A stretch of 28,693 nucleotides of DNA. Origin: DATHTK01 sp035463295. Its GTDB lineage: Bacteria > Actinomycetota > Rubrobacteria > Rubrobacterales > Rubrobacteraceae. A program made the position numbers and the translations under genes. Positions 7,332 through 15,141 of the stretch are shown one piece after another (position 1 is the first letter of the stretch; the number at the start of each line of letters is the position of its first letter). The notes below the pieces were generated by a model, which worked only from the letters and a program-made list of their open reading frames with translations, was not told the DNA's origin and searched no databases. The stretch covers positions 1 through 28,693 of the forward strand of contig DATHTK010000017.1 in assembly GCA_035463295.1 (NCBI GenBank), given 5' to 3'.

Positions 7332-8861
7332 CTAGAGCCACATCTCGCGGCTGCGGGCGACCTCCAGCGCCCGCTCCATAGCTCTCGCCTTGTTGCGGGT
7401 CTCTTCGTACTCCTGCGAGGGGACCGAGTCGGCGACGACGCCGCCGCCGGCCTGGAAGTAGGCGACGCCGCCCTTGAGGAGCGCGGTGCGCAGGGTGATG
7501 CAGGTGTCGAGGCGGCCGTCGACGCCGTAGTAGCCGGTCGCGCCGGCATAGGGGCCGCGGCGGGTCGGCTCGAGCTCGTCGACGATCTCCATCGCCCGCA
7601 CCTTCGGTGCCCCGGAGACGGTCCCGGCGGGGAAGGCCGCAGCGAGGGCGTCGAGCGCATTGAGGTCCGCCCTCAGGTCAGCCTCGACGGTCGAGACGAT
7701 GTGCATCACGTGCGAGTAGCGCTCTATCTCCATGAAGCTGGTGAGGGCGACCGATCCCACCTCGCCCACGCGCCCGAGGTCGTTGCGACCGAGGTCCACG
7801 AGCATCACGTGCTCGGCCCGCTCCTTCTCGTCGGCGAGGAGTTCCTCGGCGAGTGCGGCATCTTCCTCCGGCGTCGCGCCGCGCGGCCGGGTGCCGGCGA
7901 TAGGACGCGTCATCACGCGTCGCCCCTCGACCCGAACCAGCGGCTCGGGCGAGGCCCCCACTAGAGCGAGTTCGCCGAGCTTCAAATATGTCATGTAGGG
8001 CGAGGGGTTGACGGTGCGCAGGCCGCGGTAGAGGAGAAGCGGATCGAGGTCGTCGATCTCGGCGGAGAACCTCTGAGACGGCACGATCTGGAACGCGTCT
8101 CCCGACCGGATGTACTCCTTCGCCCTCTCGACCGCCGCCTCGTAGCCGGCCCGCGTGAAGTTCGAGGAGATCCCGAGTCCCCCGGACGCACCCGACGGCA
8201 GCGTCCGGCGCGTGAGCGGTGCCGAGAGCCGCTCGGAGACCCGCCTTATGTCGTCGGCCGCCCGGCGGTAGGCGGCGGCGAAGCCCTCGCCCTCGACGTC
8301 GCGCAGACGGGCCGCGTCGACGAGCGAGATCACGAGCACTTTGTGCCTGAGGTGGTCGAAGACGACGAGCGTGTCGGTCAGGATGAAGTACGCCTCAGGC
8401 ACGTCCAGGTCGTCGGGCAGGGCCGGCTCCGCTGGTAGTCGCTCCAGATACCGAACGGCGTCGTAGGAGAAGTACCCGACCGCCCCGCCGACGAAGACCG
8501 GCAGGTTCGGCAGCGGCGCGACGCTCTTCTCGCCGACGATCTCCGCGAGGCCCCGGAACGGGTCCCTGACGAGCACCTCCCGCACCCCGTCAGCGTCCAC
8601 GACGGTATAGACGCCGTCGCGGTACGAGAGCGTGCGCTTCGGGTCGAAGCCGAGGAAGGAGTAGCGTCCGAATCGCTCGGCGGCCTCGGCGCTCTCCAGC
8701 AGGAAGACGTTCTCTTCCCCCGCGAACTTGAGGACCGCCGAGATCGGCGTCTCCAGGTCCCCGATAAACTCGGCGTAGAGCGGCACGACGTCGTAGTCGC
8801 GGGCGAGCCGGCGGGCCTGCGCGAGAGATGGGGTGAGGTTCGTGCTAGCCGTGCCTATCAC
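7332..8861 (-). CDS. trpE: Anthranilate synthase component I (TrpE)
   Basis: A 509-residue chorismate-binding enzyme. With the TrpG glutaminase (not in the window) it converts chorismate and glutamine to anthranilate, the first committed step to tryptophan. The N-terminal domain keeps the LLES feedback site (54-57) that binds tryptophan. The catalytic domain shows SGDAFQIVPSQR, NPSPYMTYL, SPEPLV, RPIAGTRPRG, DLGRNDLGRV, SHVMHIVS and PAGTVSGAPKVRAMEI in the family order. Translation starts at GTG and overlaps the end of hisIE by 17 bases; no leader peptide or attenuator precedes it. It therefore depends on the upstream his transcript, and allosteric inhibition through LLES is the only trp-specific control visible. 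Confidence 0.96.
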   Translation of the reverse strand: MIGTASTNLTPSLAQARRLARDYDVVPLYAEFIGDLETPISAVLKFAGEENVFLLESAEAAERFGRYSFLGFDPKRTLSYRDGVYTVVDADGVREVLVRDPFRGLAEIVGEKSVAPLPNLPVFVGGAVGYFSYDAVRYLERLPAEPALPDDLDVPEAYFILTDTLVVFDHLRHKVLVISLVDAARLRDVEGEGFAAAYRRAADDIRRVSERLSAPLTRRTLPSGASGGLGISSNFTRAGYEAAVERAKEYIRSGDAFQIVPSQRFSAEIDDLDPLLLYRGLRTVNPSPYMTYLKLGELALVGASPEPLVRVEGRRVMTRPIAGTRPRGATPEEDAALAEELLADEKERAEHVMLVDLGRNDLGRVGEVGSVALTSFMEIERYSHVMHIVSTVEADLRADLNALDALAAAFPAGTVSGAPKVRAMEIVDELEPTRRGPYAGATGYYGVDGRLDTCITLRTALLKGGVAYFQAGGGVVADSVPSQEYEETRNKARAMERALEVARSREMWL

Positions 8862-9477
8862 GCAGTACCCGAGCCACTTCTTCTGTCGATACCTCTCGCT
8901 CTTCGAGCAGGACGAGCAGATGGTAGACGAGGTCCGCCGCCTCCTCGGCGAGCCTCTCCCCTTCCAGCGCCGCCACGACGACCTCTACCGCCTCCTCGCC
9001 GACCTTCTGAGCGACGCGCCCCGTCCCGCGCGCGAGAAGAGAGGCGGTGTAGGACCCCTCGGGCATCTCCCGGTGCCGAGCGGCAACCGTCCCGGCAAGC
9101 CTCTCCACCATCGCACCGAGATCCGCGTCGTCCTCGCCGCCGGTAGCGACCCCCGGACCGGGCACGGTCGTGAAGAAGCAGCTCTTCTCGCCGGTGTGGC
9201 AGGCCGGACCGCGCGGCTCGACCCTGTAGAGGAGGGCGTCGGCGTCGCAGTCCAGTCTGACCTCGACGACGCGCTGGGTGTTGCCGCTCGTCGCGCCCTT
9301 GCGCCAGAGCTCCTCTCTGGAGCGCGAGTAGTAGTGGGCCTCGCCCGTTTCGAGCGACTTCTCCACGGCCTCGCGGTTCGCGTAGGCGAGGGTGAGGACG
9401 GCCCCCGTGGTCGCGTCCTGGGCGACGATGGGGACGAGCCCCCGTTCGTCGAACCGGATCTCCTCTAGCCCGCTCAC
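8845..9477 (-). CDS. hisIE: Bifunctional phosphoribosyl-AMP cyclohydrolase / phosphoribosyl-ATP pyrophosphatase
   Basis: A 210-residue fusion catalysing steps two and three of histidine synthesis. The HisI half (about 1-110) carries DCDAD (76-80) for metal binding and Cys93 and Cys100 (CHTGEKSC), the zinc ligands. The HisE half (about 117-210) has GSYTASLLARGTGRVAQKVG and the following EEAVEVVVAAL helix with the paired glutamates (161-162). The open frame extends to 9531, but I start at the GTG whose G-T-G-A overlaps the hisF stop, because the extra 18 residues overlap hisF and are not conserved-looking. The reactions take phosphoribosyl-ATP to ProFAR, whose isomerised form feeds HisF/HisH. 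Confidence 0.94.
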   Translation of the reverse strand: MSGLEEIRFDERGLVPIVAQDATTGAVLTLAYANREAVEKSLETGEAHYYSRSREELWRKGATSGNTQRVVEVRLDCDADALLYRVEPRGPACHTGEKSCFFTTVPGPGVATGGEDDADLGAMVERLAGTVAARHREMPEGSYTASLLARGTGRVAQKVGEEAVEVVVAALEGERLAEEAADLVYHLLVLLEEREVSTEEVARVLRDRHG

Positions 9478-10238
9478 CGAACCGGGACTCCGACCTGCCG
9501 CATATGCTCCTTCACCTCCGCTATGCTCCACTCGCCGAAGTGGAAGATGCTGGCGGCGAGGACCGCCCCCGCCCCGGCGTTTACCGCGGCGATCATGTCC
9601 TCCGGGCTACCGGCCCCCCCGGAGGCGACTATGGGGAGGGTCGTCTTCCCGGCGACCGCGGAGATGAGCTCGAGATCGTAGCCGCCCTCGGTCCCGTCGG
9701 CGTCCATGCTGTTGAGGACGAACTCCCCGGCCCCGCGCCCCTCTCCCTCGACAAGCCAAGCGATAGCGTCCATCCCCGTGTTGACCCGCCCCCCGTTCAG
9801 GTAGACCTCCCAGCCGGCCTCACTCCCCGGCCCCCGTCGCTTCACGTCGACGCTGAGGACGATGCACTGGCTCCCGAAGCGCTCGGCTCCCGCGTTTATG
9901 AGGTCCGGGTTCCGGACGGCCGCGCTGTTTATCGAGACCTTGTCCGCTCCCGCGCGCAGCATGGCGCGCATGTCCTCCACGGTCCTGACCCCACCACCGA
10001 TAGTGTACGGGACGAAGACCTCCTCGGCGGCGCGCCGGGCCAGCTCGGTGGCGGTATTTCTCTGCTCGTGGGAGGCGGTTATGTCGTAGAAGACGATCTC
10101 ATCGGCCCCCTCGCGATCGTAGAGGGCGGCGAGCTCCACCGGGTCTCCTGCGTCACGCAGATTCTTGAAACCGGTACCCTTGACGACCCGCCCGGCATCC
10201 ACGTCGAGACACGGTATGATGCGCACCTTCAACCCCAC
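9474..10238 (-). CDS. hisF: Imidazole glycerol phosphate synthase cyclase subunit (HisF)
   Basis: A 254-residue (beta-alpha)8 barrel that takes ammonia from HisH and closes PRFAR to imidazole glycerol phosphate and AICAR. Asp12 (IIPCLDVDAG) and Asp131 (LSVDVKRRG) match the two catalytic aspartates; GGGVRT (81-86), SINSAAV (102-108) and ASGGAG (205-210) are the phosphate-binding loops. An upstream in-frame start at 10301 would add 21 residues and overlap the preceding gene; I prefer the GTG at 10238, with GAGGTG six bases upstream and the usual barrel start right after it. hisH and hisA are not in the window. Confidence 0.95.
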   Translation of the reverse strand: MGLKVRIIPCLDVDAGRVVKGTGFKNLRDAGDPVELAALYDREGADEIVFYDITASHEQRNTATELARRAAEEVFVPYTIGGGVRTVEDMRAMLRAGADKVSINSAAVRNPDLINAGAERFGSQCIVLSVDVKRRGPGSEAGWEVYLNGGRVNTGMDAIAWLVEGEGRGAGEFVLNSMDADGTEGGYDLELISAVAGKTTLPIVASGGAGSPEDMIAAVNAGAGAVLAASIFHFGEWSIAEVKEHMRQVGVPVR

Positions 10239-10254
10239 GCGACGCACCTCACGC

Positions 10255-10521
10255 TTACTTCTCCCGACGCAGGTTTGCGGCGCGGCGCGCGAAGAGAGCA
10301 CGTCCGCCGGCGGCGAACTCCGGCAGAGTGGACAGCCGTTCTATAAGGCCGACCTCCTTAGAACGCTCGTAGATGACGTCGTTCACGTCGGCCACCGAGT
10401 TCTCGAAGCGCAACATGGCGCGCTCGACCGCTCTCTTGGCCCCGCCCGTGAGCAACTCTCGGCCCTCGTAGCGCTGCTTCGAGGGGAACGCGACGTTGAG
10501 CGAGACTACCGCGGCCCGCAT
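10255..10521 (-). CDS. Small MOSC-like protein of unknown function
   Basis: An 88-residue protein whose ATG shares one base with the TGA of the DUF429 gene, so it is probably translated by coupling. The first 30 residues (AVVSLNVAFPSKQRYEGREL then LTGGAKRAV) resemble the start of MOSC domains (pattern SxNVGxPxxxxYxGxxxxTG), but the rest of a MOSC beta-barrel, including its conserved cysteine, is absent. The remainder is predicted mostly helical and highly charged, ending in a basic tail (RRAANLRREK). It may be a shortened MOSC relative or an unrelated small protein. It ends 16 bases before hisF. I do not recognise a function. Confidence 0.6.
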   Translation of the reverse strand: MRAAVVSLNVAFPSKQRYEGRELLTGGAKRAVERAMLRFENSVADVNDVIYERSKEVGLIERLSTLPEFAAGGRALFARRAANLRREK

Positions 10522-11381
10522 CAGACGTAGGGCACCCCGGCTGCCCGGCACTCCTCGGCGATGCGCCTGCGGAGCGCCTCGTCGGCGGGGATCAGGGCGG
10601 ACCCTTGATCCCCGGTCCCGACGACCATCGAGCCATCGCGTCCCTTCCAGTGGCGGTGGACGGTGTAGGCGGCGAGCGTCCCCTCGACGAGGCTCACCAC
10701 ACGGTCGAGCTCCGCGTGCGAGAGAGACTCCGTCACCTCGAGCTTCGAGAGGTCCACGTTCTCGGGCGACTGGAGGTCCGCGGAGAGGTTTCCGGTCCTG
10801 AGGCGCAGCCCCGGAGCGTCCCAGAGGACCTCGACCGCGCCCTTGAGCGCCACCGCACGGGCGCCCTTGTTGCCTTTGCGGAAGCTCGTATCCTGCATGC
10901 CCCGCAACCTCTGCGCCGGGTCTCCACCGTTCTTCGCCCCACCTCCGCGCTCGAAGGAGAGCACCTTGAGCGTCGCCGCCGAGTCGACCTCGGTGACTAC
11001 CCTCTCCCCCCTCTCTCTGGGGAAAGGGTAGTCCGTGTACTCGACGCCGACCCTCTGGAGCGCCGCCAGGAGCTCTTCGGAGACGGGCTCCCCACCGAAC
11101 ATCCTGCGGCTCGCCGAGTACGCCGGTAGGGCGACCTTGGAAAGGATACGCTCGATCTTGCGCGTCCCCCGCTCGTTCGGGACCGCGAGCGGGGCGTCGG
11201 CGCCGAGGATCACACCCCGGCGCTCGGTGGCGTAGCCCTCTACCGCCGCCGCTATCTCCTCCGCGCTCTCGGCGAACGAGTTGGCGATAAGGCTCCCCCG
11301 CTCGTCCATGACCACGAGGCAGGAGACTCTCTCCCGCGCCTCGCCCGGCCTCCACGCGAGCGCGCAACCTATGAACCTCAC
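10521..11381 (-). CDS. DUF429 family protein (predicted RNase H-like nuclease)
   Basis: A 286-residue protein. The start is the GTG that overlaps the glmM stop by four bases (GTGA); a longer frame to 11546 runs inside glmM and is only Gly/Arg-rich. The N-terminal strand FIGCALAWRPG, then GVILGADAPLAVPNERGTR (a conserved Asp followed by Pro-Leu) and KIERILSK...PAYSASRRMFGG fit the DUF429 family, which is predicted to have an RNase H-like fold. A second conserved-looking block is the central TDYPFPRERGERVVTEVDSA. Biochemical function is not established for the family as far as I know. Its position between glmM and the his genes gives no clear clue. Confidence 0.7.
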   Translation of the reverse strand: MRFIGCALAWRPGEARERVSCLVVMDERGSLIANSFAESAEEIAAAVEGYATERRGVILGADAPLAVPNERGTRKIERILSKVALPAYSASRRMFGGEPVSEELLAALQRVGVEYTDYPFPRERGERVVTEVDSAATLKVLSFERGGGAKNGGDPAQRLRGMQDTSFRKGNKGARAVALKGAVEVLWDAPGLRLRTGNLSADLQSPENVDLSKLEVTESLSHAELDRVVSLVEGTLAAYTVHRHWKGRDGSMVVGTGDQGSALIPADEALRRRIAEECRAAGVPYV

Positions 11382-12715
11382 ACCCTCACCTCCGAACCAA
11401 CCCTCTCCACTACCGCCGCGACCTCCTCGCAGACCTCCCGGCATACCGCCTCGTCGGCGTGCTCGACCATCACCCGCACCACGGGCTCCGTCCCGCTCGG
11501 CCGGAGAAGCACCCGTCCCTCCTCCCCGAGCCTCTCCTCGGCCCAAGAGACCGCGCGTACGACCGCCTCCGAGGCAGCTACGGCCTTCGCGGCCGCGGGC
11601 TCCCCTACTGAAACGTTCAAGAGAGCCTGCGGATAGTGATCCATAACCTGTGCGAGCTCCGAGAGTGGTCGCCCGGTGCGGGCCATCACGTCGAGGAGGG
11701 CGAGCGCGGTAACGAGGCCATCCCCGGTCGTGGAGTGCTGGGAGAGGATCACGTGTCCCGACTGCTCCCCCCCGAGAGAGGCGCCGCGCTCTATCATGGC
11801 CGCCGCAACGTGCCGGTCCCCGACCGGCGTGACCTCGTAAGGAATTCCCAAAGCATCCATCGCCTTGAAGAAGCCGAGGTTGCTCATCACCGTGACGACG
11901 ACGCCCCCCTCGAGGGCTTCGCGCCCGGCCAGGTCGCGGGCGAGGATCGCGATGATCCGGTCCCCGTCAACGACGTTGCCCCTCTCGTCCACCGCGAGCA
12001 CGCGGTCGGCGTCGCCGTCGAAGGCGAAGGCGACGTCGTATCCCCGGGCGTCAAGAGCCTCTATATGAGTAGAGCCGCACCCCCCGTTTATGTTCGTACC
12101 CGTCGGTTCGTCCCCGACCACGGCGAGGTCGACGCCAAGCTCTCCGAAGGCCATCGGCGCGACCTCGTAGGCCGCCCCGTTCGCGCAGTCCAAGAGCACC
12201 CTGGTTCCGGCCACGTCGGCCGGACGAAGCCGCCCGAGGACGCTCTCGACGTAGAGCTCGGCCGCGTTCTCGCACCTCTCTATTGCACCGACGCCCTCTC
12301 CTGTGGGACGCTCGGAATGGTCCTCACCCATCAGGGCCTCGATCTCTCGCTCCGTCTCCGCGGGGAGCTTGCGCCCCTCGCCGGAGAAGAACTTGATGCC
12401 GTTGTCCGGGTAAGGATTGTGCGAGGCGCTCACGACCGCGGCGGCTCTCGCGCCCAGGGCGGGGGCGAGGGCCGCGACGGCCGGGGTCGGGAGGACGCCG
12501 AGGTCTATCACCGCCGCGCCGCCGCTTGCCGCGCCCGCAGCGAGGGAATGGGAGAGCATCCCGCCGGAGAGGCGAGTGTCGCGACCGACGACGAGACGAC
12601 CGCCGAAGATCCGGGCCGCCGCGAGGCCCAGCCGCAGGGCGTCCTCGGGGATAAGCCCCCTGTTGGCGACCCCGCGCACCCCGTCGGTGCCGAACGTTAC
12701 GGGTCTCCTCTCCAA
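11378..12715 (-). CDS. glmM: Phosphoglucosamine mutase
   Basis: A 445-residue alpha-D-phosphohexomutase that interconverts glucosamine-6-phosphate and glucosamine-1-phosphate for UDP-GlcNAc and peptidoglycan synthesis. The order of motifs is complete: FGTDGVRG (8-15), the active serine in SASHNPYPDNGIKFF (Ser98), the magnesium loop DGDADR (233-238), the sugar-binding GGEQSGH (315-321) and the phosphate-binding RPSGTEPVVRVMVE near the C-terminus. SASHN with two Ser and no Thr before His is the GlmM rather than PGM/PMM style. The start is TTG with GAGGAGG five bases upstream. It begins 83 bp after rpsI, behind a strong hairpin, and opens a tightly overlapping gene run. Confidence 0.96.
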   Translation of the reverse strand: MERRPVTFGTDGVRGVANRGLIPEDALRLGLAAARIFGGRLVVGRDTRLSGGMLSHSLAAGAASGGAAVIDLGVLPTPAVAALAPALGARAAAVVSASHNPYPDNGIKFFSGEGRKLPAETEREIEALMGEDHSERPTGEGVGAIERCENAAELYVESVLGRLRPADVAGTRVLLDCANGAAYEVAPMAFGELGVDLAVVGDEPTGTNINGGCGSTHIEALDARGYDVAFAFDGDADRVLAVDERGNVVDGDRIIAILARDLAGREALEGGVVVTVMSNLGFFKAMDALGIPYEVTPVGDRHVAAAMIERGASLGGEQSGHVILSQHSTTGDGLVTALALLDVMARTGRPLSELAQVMDHYPQALLNVSVGEPAAAKAVAASEAVVRAVSWAEERLGEEGRVLLRPSGTEPVVRVMVEHADEAVCREVCEEVAAVVERVGSEVRV

Positions 12716-12736
12716 AGAAACCTCCTCGACGCGCGA

Positions 12737-12784
12737 CGGGCCCCTTCCGAGCCTCCCGCCGTGGGGAGCGGTGAAAGGGGCCCG
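12737..12784. terminator. Long two-tier hairpin between rpsI and glmM
   Basis: A perfect 10-bp inverted repeat (CGGGCCCCTT at 12737-12746, AAGGGGCCCG at 12775-12784) encloses a smaller CTCCC/GGGAG stem (12753-12757 with 12764-12768). On the minus strand it falls right after the rpsI stop and before the glmM ribosome site. The stability suits a Rho-independent-like terminator or attenuator in a GC-rich genome, but no U-tract follows, so read-through into glmM is likely to be partial rather than blocked. Confidence 0.55.
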
Positions 12785-12798
12785 CCTCCGTGGACCTT

Positions 12799-13191
<393 letters not shown>

Positions 13192-13192
13192 G

Positions 13193-13624
13193 CTACTTCA
13201 CCTCGAGTTCATGCGGGCTCTGAGCGGCGTGCGGATGCTCGGGTCCCGCGTAGATCTTCAACTTCCTGAGCTGCTGACGGGCGAGCCGCGTCCTCGGCAT
13301 CATCCCCCCTACGGCCTTGCGCAGGACCTCGGTCGGCTTGCGCTCCATCATCCGCGCGTAGCTCGTCTCCTTCATGCCGCCCGGGTATCCGGAGTGACGC
13401 CGGTAGACCTTCTGCTCGGCCTTCTTGCCCGTCACGACCACCTTATCCGCGTTCACCACCACCACGAAGTCGCCCGTGTCGACGTGGGGCGTGTACTGCG
13501 GCTTGTTCTTGCCGCGCAACAGACGCGCGATCTGCGTCGCGAGCCGCCCGAGGGTCTGTCCCTCGGCGTCCACGACGTACCACTTCCGTTCGACCTCGAG
13601 GGGCCGCGCCATGTAACTCTTCAT
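13193..13624 (-). CDS. rplM: 50S ribosomal protein L13
   Basis: A 143-residue large-subunit assembly protein. MKSYMARPLEVERKWYVVDA is the standard opening, followed by GRLATQIARLLRGKNK, HVDTGDFVVVVNADKVVVTG, YRRHSGYPGG and the VGGMMPRTRLARQQLRKLKI block. I use the first ATG because bacterial L13 usually begins M-x-T/S-Y-M-A, although the GGAGGA ribosome site sits close to it. L13 has its own upstream promoter element here and is co-transcribed with rpsI. Confidence 0.98.
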   Translation of the reverse strand: MKSYMARPLEVERKWYVVDAEGQTLGRLATQIARLLRGKNKPQYTPHVDTGDFVVVVNADKVVVTGKKAEQKVYRRHSGYPGGMKETSYARMMERKPTEVLRKAVGGMMPRTRLARQQLRKLKIYAGPEHPHAAQSPHELEVK

Positions 13625-13671
13625 CTTCCTCCGGAGTTTCTTGCCAGCTCAAAAGGATTTCGAACCGTAAG

Positions 13672-13680
13672 ATCGTAGCA
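13672..13680 (-). promoter_or_regulatory. Extended -10 promoter element for rplM-rpsI
   Basis: The minus strand reads TGCTACGAT, a TG-n-TANNNT extended -10, in the 79-bp gap between the methyltransferase gene and rplM. A start about seven bases downstream would leave a leader of roughly 40 bases that ends in GGAGGA before the ATG. The -35 region (CTGTTA with 17-base spacing) is weak, which is acceptable for an extended -10 promoter. Confidence 0.5.
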
Positions 13681-13703
13681 TACATCCCCGAAAGTAACAG
13701 CCA

Positions 13704-14381
13704 CTAGAGCTCCCGGACCCTCGCTATGGCGAGCCCGTCTATCCGCTCTCGAAGCAGGGGCAAGACGATGGCCGATAACCGGGGGTCTTCGGCCAGCTTC
13801 TCGTTGAAGGTCCGGATCGCGCGCGACGACGCATCCCCCGCATCGAGGACGCTCCCGCCCCGGATCGCGTTGTCCCCCAATATTAACGTCCCGGGCCGCG
13901 AGAGCCTGAGAGCCCACTCCAGATACTCTGGGTACCCCTCCTTGTCCGCGTCGACAAAGACGAGGTCGAAGGGGCCTTCCCCTTTCTCGACGAGGCCAGC
14001 GAGGCTCTCTCTAGCGTCGCCTACCCGGATCTCCACCTTCTCGCCGAGCCCGGCACGCTCGACGTTCTTGCGAGCCACCTCGGCGTGGCGCTCGTCGATC
14101 TCGAGCGAGATGAGCGTGCCGTCTTCGGGCAGAGCGCGGGCGAGGTGTATGGCGCTGTATCCGCCCAGGGTTCCGATCTCGAGTACGCGCCTCACCCCTG
14201 CTATCTGGGCGAGCAGCCCGAGCAGGACGCCCTCGTTCGGTGAGACCTGTATCTCGGGCAACCCGGCCCTCTTCGAGTCCTCGAGAGCGGCCTCGAGCGC
14301 CGGGTCGTGCGGCGCGAAGAGCCCCGCGACGTAGGCGTCGATCTCGGCGAGCATCCTCTCTGTAGCGTCATCCTGCGACAT
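13704..14381 (-). CDS. SAM-dependent O-methyltransferase (caffeoyl-CoA/catechol OMT-like)
   Basis: A 225-residue class I methyltransferase. The SAM-binding glycine loop is EIGTLGGYSAIHLA (68-81), the ribose-binding acid is Glu94 in ISLEID, and FVDADKEGY (142-150) with GDNAIRGG (169-176) gives the metal-binding Asp/Asp/Asn set of metal-dependent small-molecule O-methyltransferases. A frame open to 14519 exists but lies inside truA; the ATG at 14381 has GGAGGA seven bases upstream and overlaps the truA end by 14 bases. The substrate, probably a catechol-like or similar vicinal diol compound, cannot be deduced. The coupling to truA appears to be only positional. Confidence 0.85.
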   Translation of the reverse strand: MSQDDATERMLAEIDAYVAGLFAPHDPALEAALEDSKRAGLPEIQVSPNEGVLLGLLAQIAGVRRVLEIGTLGGYSAIHLARALPEDGTLISLEIDERHAEVARKNVERAGLGEKVEIRVGDARESLAGLVEKGEGPFDLVFVDADKEGYPEYLEWALRLSRPGTLILGDNAIRGGSVLDAGDASSRAIRTFNEKLAEDPRLSAIVLPLLRERIDGLAIARVREL

Positions 14382-15141
14382 ATCCGCCTCCTCCGAAGTC
14401 CAGGTCGTCGTAGCCGACGGCGACGAGCGTGAGGCCCCGACTGGCCACCGCCGGGCCGGCCTCGCTGCGCGCCCCGCCGGAGAGCAGCCGCCTGAAGGAT
14501 GCCATCTCGCGAGCCCCACCCGCCACCTCTAGCATGGTGCCGATGAGGGTCCGGACCATGCCGTAGAGAAAGGAGTCGGCGGTTATCGTGTAGGTCAGGA
14601 GGTCGTCGTCTCTCGTCCACACGGACTCGGAGACGACGCGCTCGAAGCGGACGTGGTACGTCCTGGAGGGGGTAAACGCCCGGAAGTCGTGAGTCCCGCC
14701 TACCAGGTGCGCCGCCGCTCGCAGGAGATCCAAGTCCAACTCCTTCGCGACGTAGAGCGCTTTCCGCCGCCGGAGCGGAGAGCGGACGGGGTCGTTGACG
14801 ACCCGGTACTCGTAGCTCCTGGTGTACGCGTCCCTGCGGGCGTCGAAGCCAGCCGGGACGGCGACGCAACGCCTGAGGGCGAGATCCTTGTCCAGTACCG
14901 CGGTGGTCTTGTAGGCGATGGCGGCGGGCTCCAGGTCAGTCTCCGCCTCGAACGAGACGACCTGTCCGCTCGCGTGCACCCCTGCGTCGGTGCGCCCGGC
15001 GACGCTCAGCTTGACGCGCTGGCGCAGCACCGTACCCAGGGCCAAGGCCAGCGTCTCCTCGACCGTCCTCTCATTCGGCTGGGCGGCCCATCCGGCGAAG
15101 TCCGCTCCGTCGTACTCGACGAGCCCCCCGTACTTGTTCAC
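14368..15141 (-). CDS. truA: tRNA pseudouridine(38-40) synthase TruA
   Basis: A 257-residue enzyme that isomerises uridines 38-40 in the tRNA anticodon arm. YDGADFAGWAAQP (10-22) and the catalytic loop AGRTDAGVHASGQV (48-61), with Asp52 as the nucleophile, are diagnostic; the C-terminal FLYGMVRTLIGTMLEVAGG is also conserved. It starts at GTG, overlapping ecfT by the GTGA tetranucleotide. The ecfA-ecfA-ecfT-truA-rplM-rpsI order is the one familiar from Firmicutes, here with an extra methyltransferase inserted. Confidence 0.96.
   Translation of the reverse strand: MNKYGGLVEYDGADFAGWAAQPNERTVEETLALALGTVLRQRVKLSVAGRTDAGVHASGQVVSFEAETDLEPAAIAYKTTAVLDKDLALRRCVAVPAGFDARRDAYTRSYEYRVVNDPVRSPLRRRKALYVAKELDLDLLRAAAHLVGGTHDFRAFTPSRTYHVRFERVVSESVWTRDDDLLTYTITADSFLYGMVRTLIGTMLEVAGGAREMASFRRLLSGGARSEAGPAVASRGLTLVAVGYDDLDFGGGGYVAG

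Noticed and set aside
8840..8960. Tryptophan leader peptide or attenuator before trpE
   Set aside because: trpE overlaps hisIE, so there is no leader region, and no Trp-rich short frame is present.
11382..11546. Gly/Arg-rich extension of the DUF429 protein
   Set aside because: It lies inside glmM in another frame; the GTGA overlap gives a natural coupled start.
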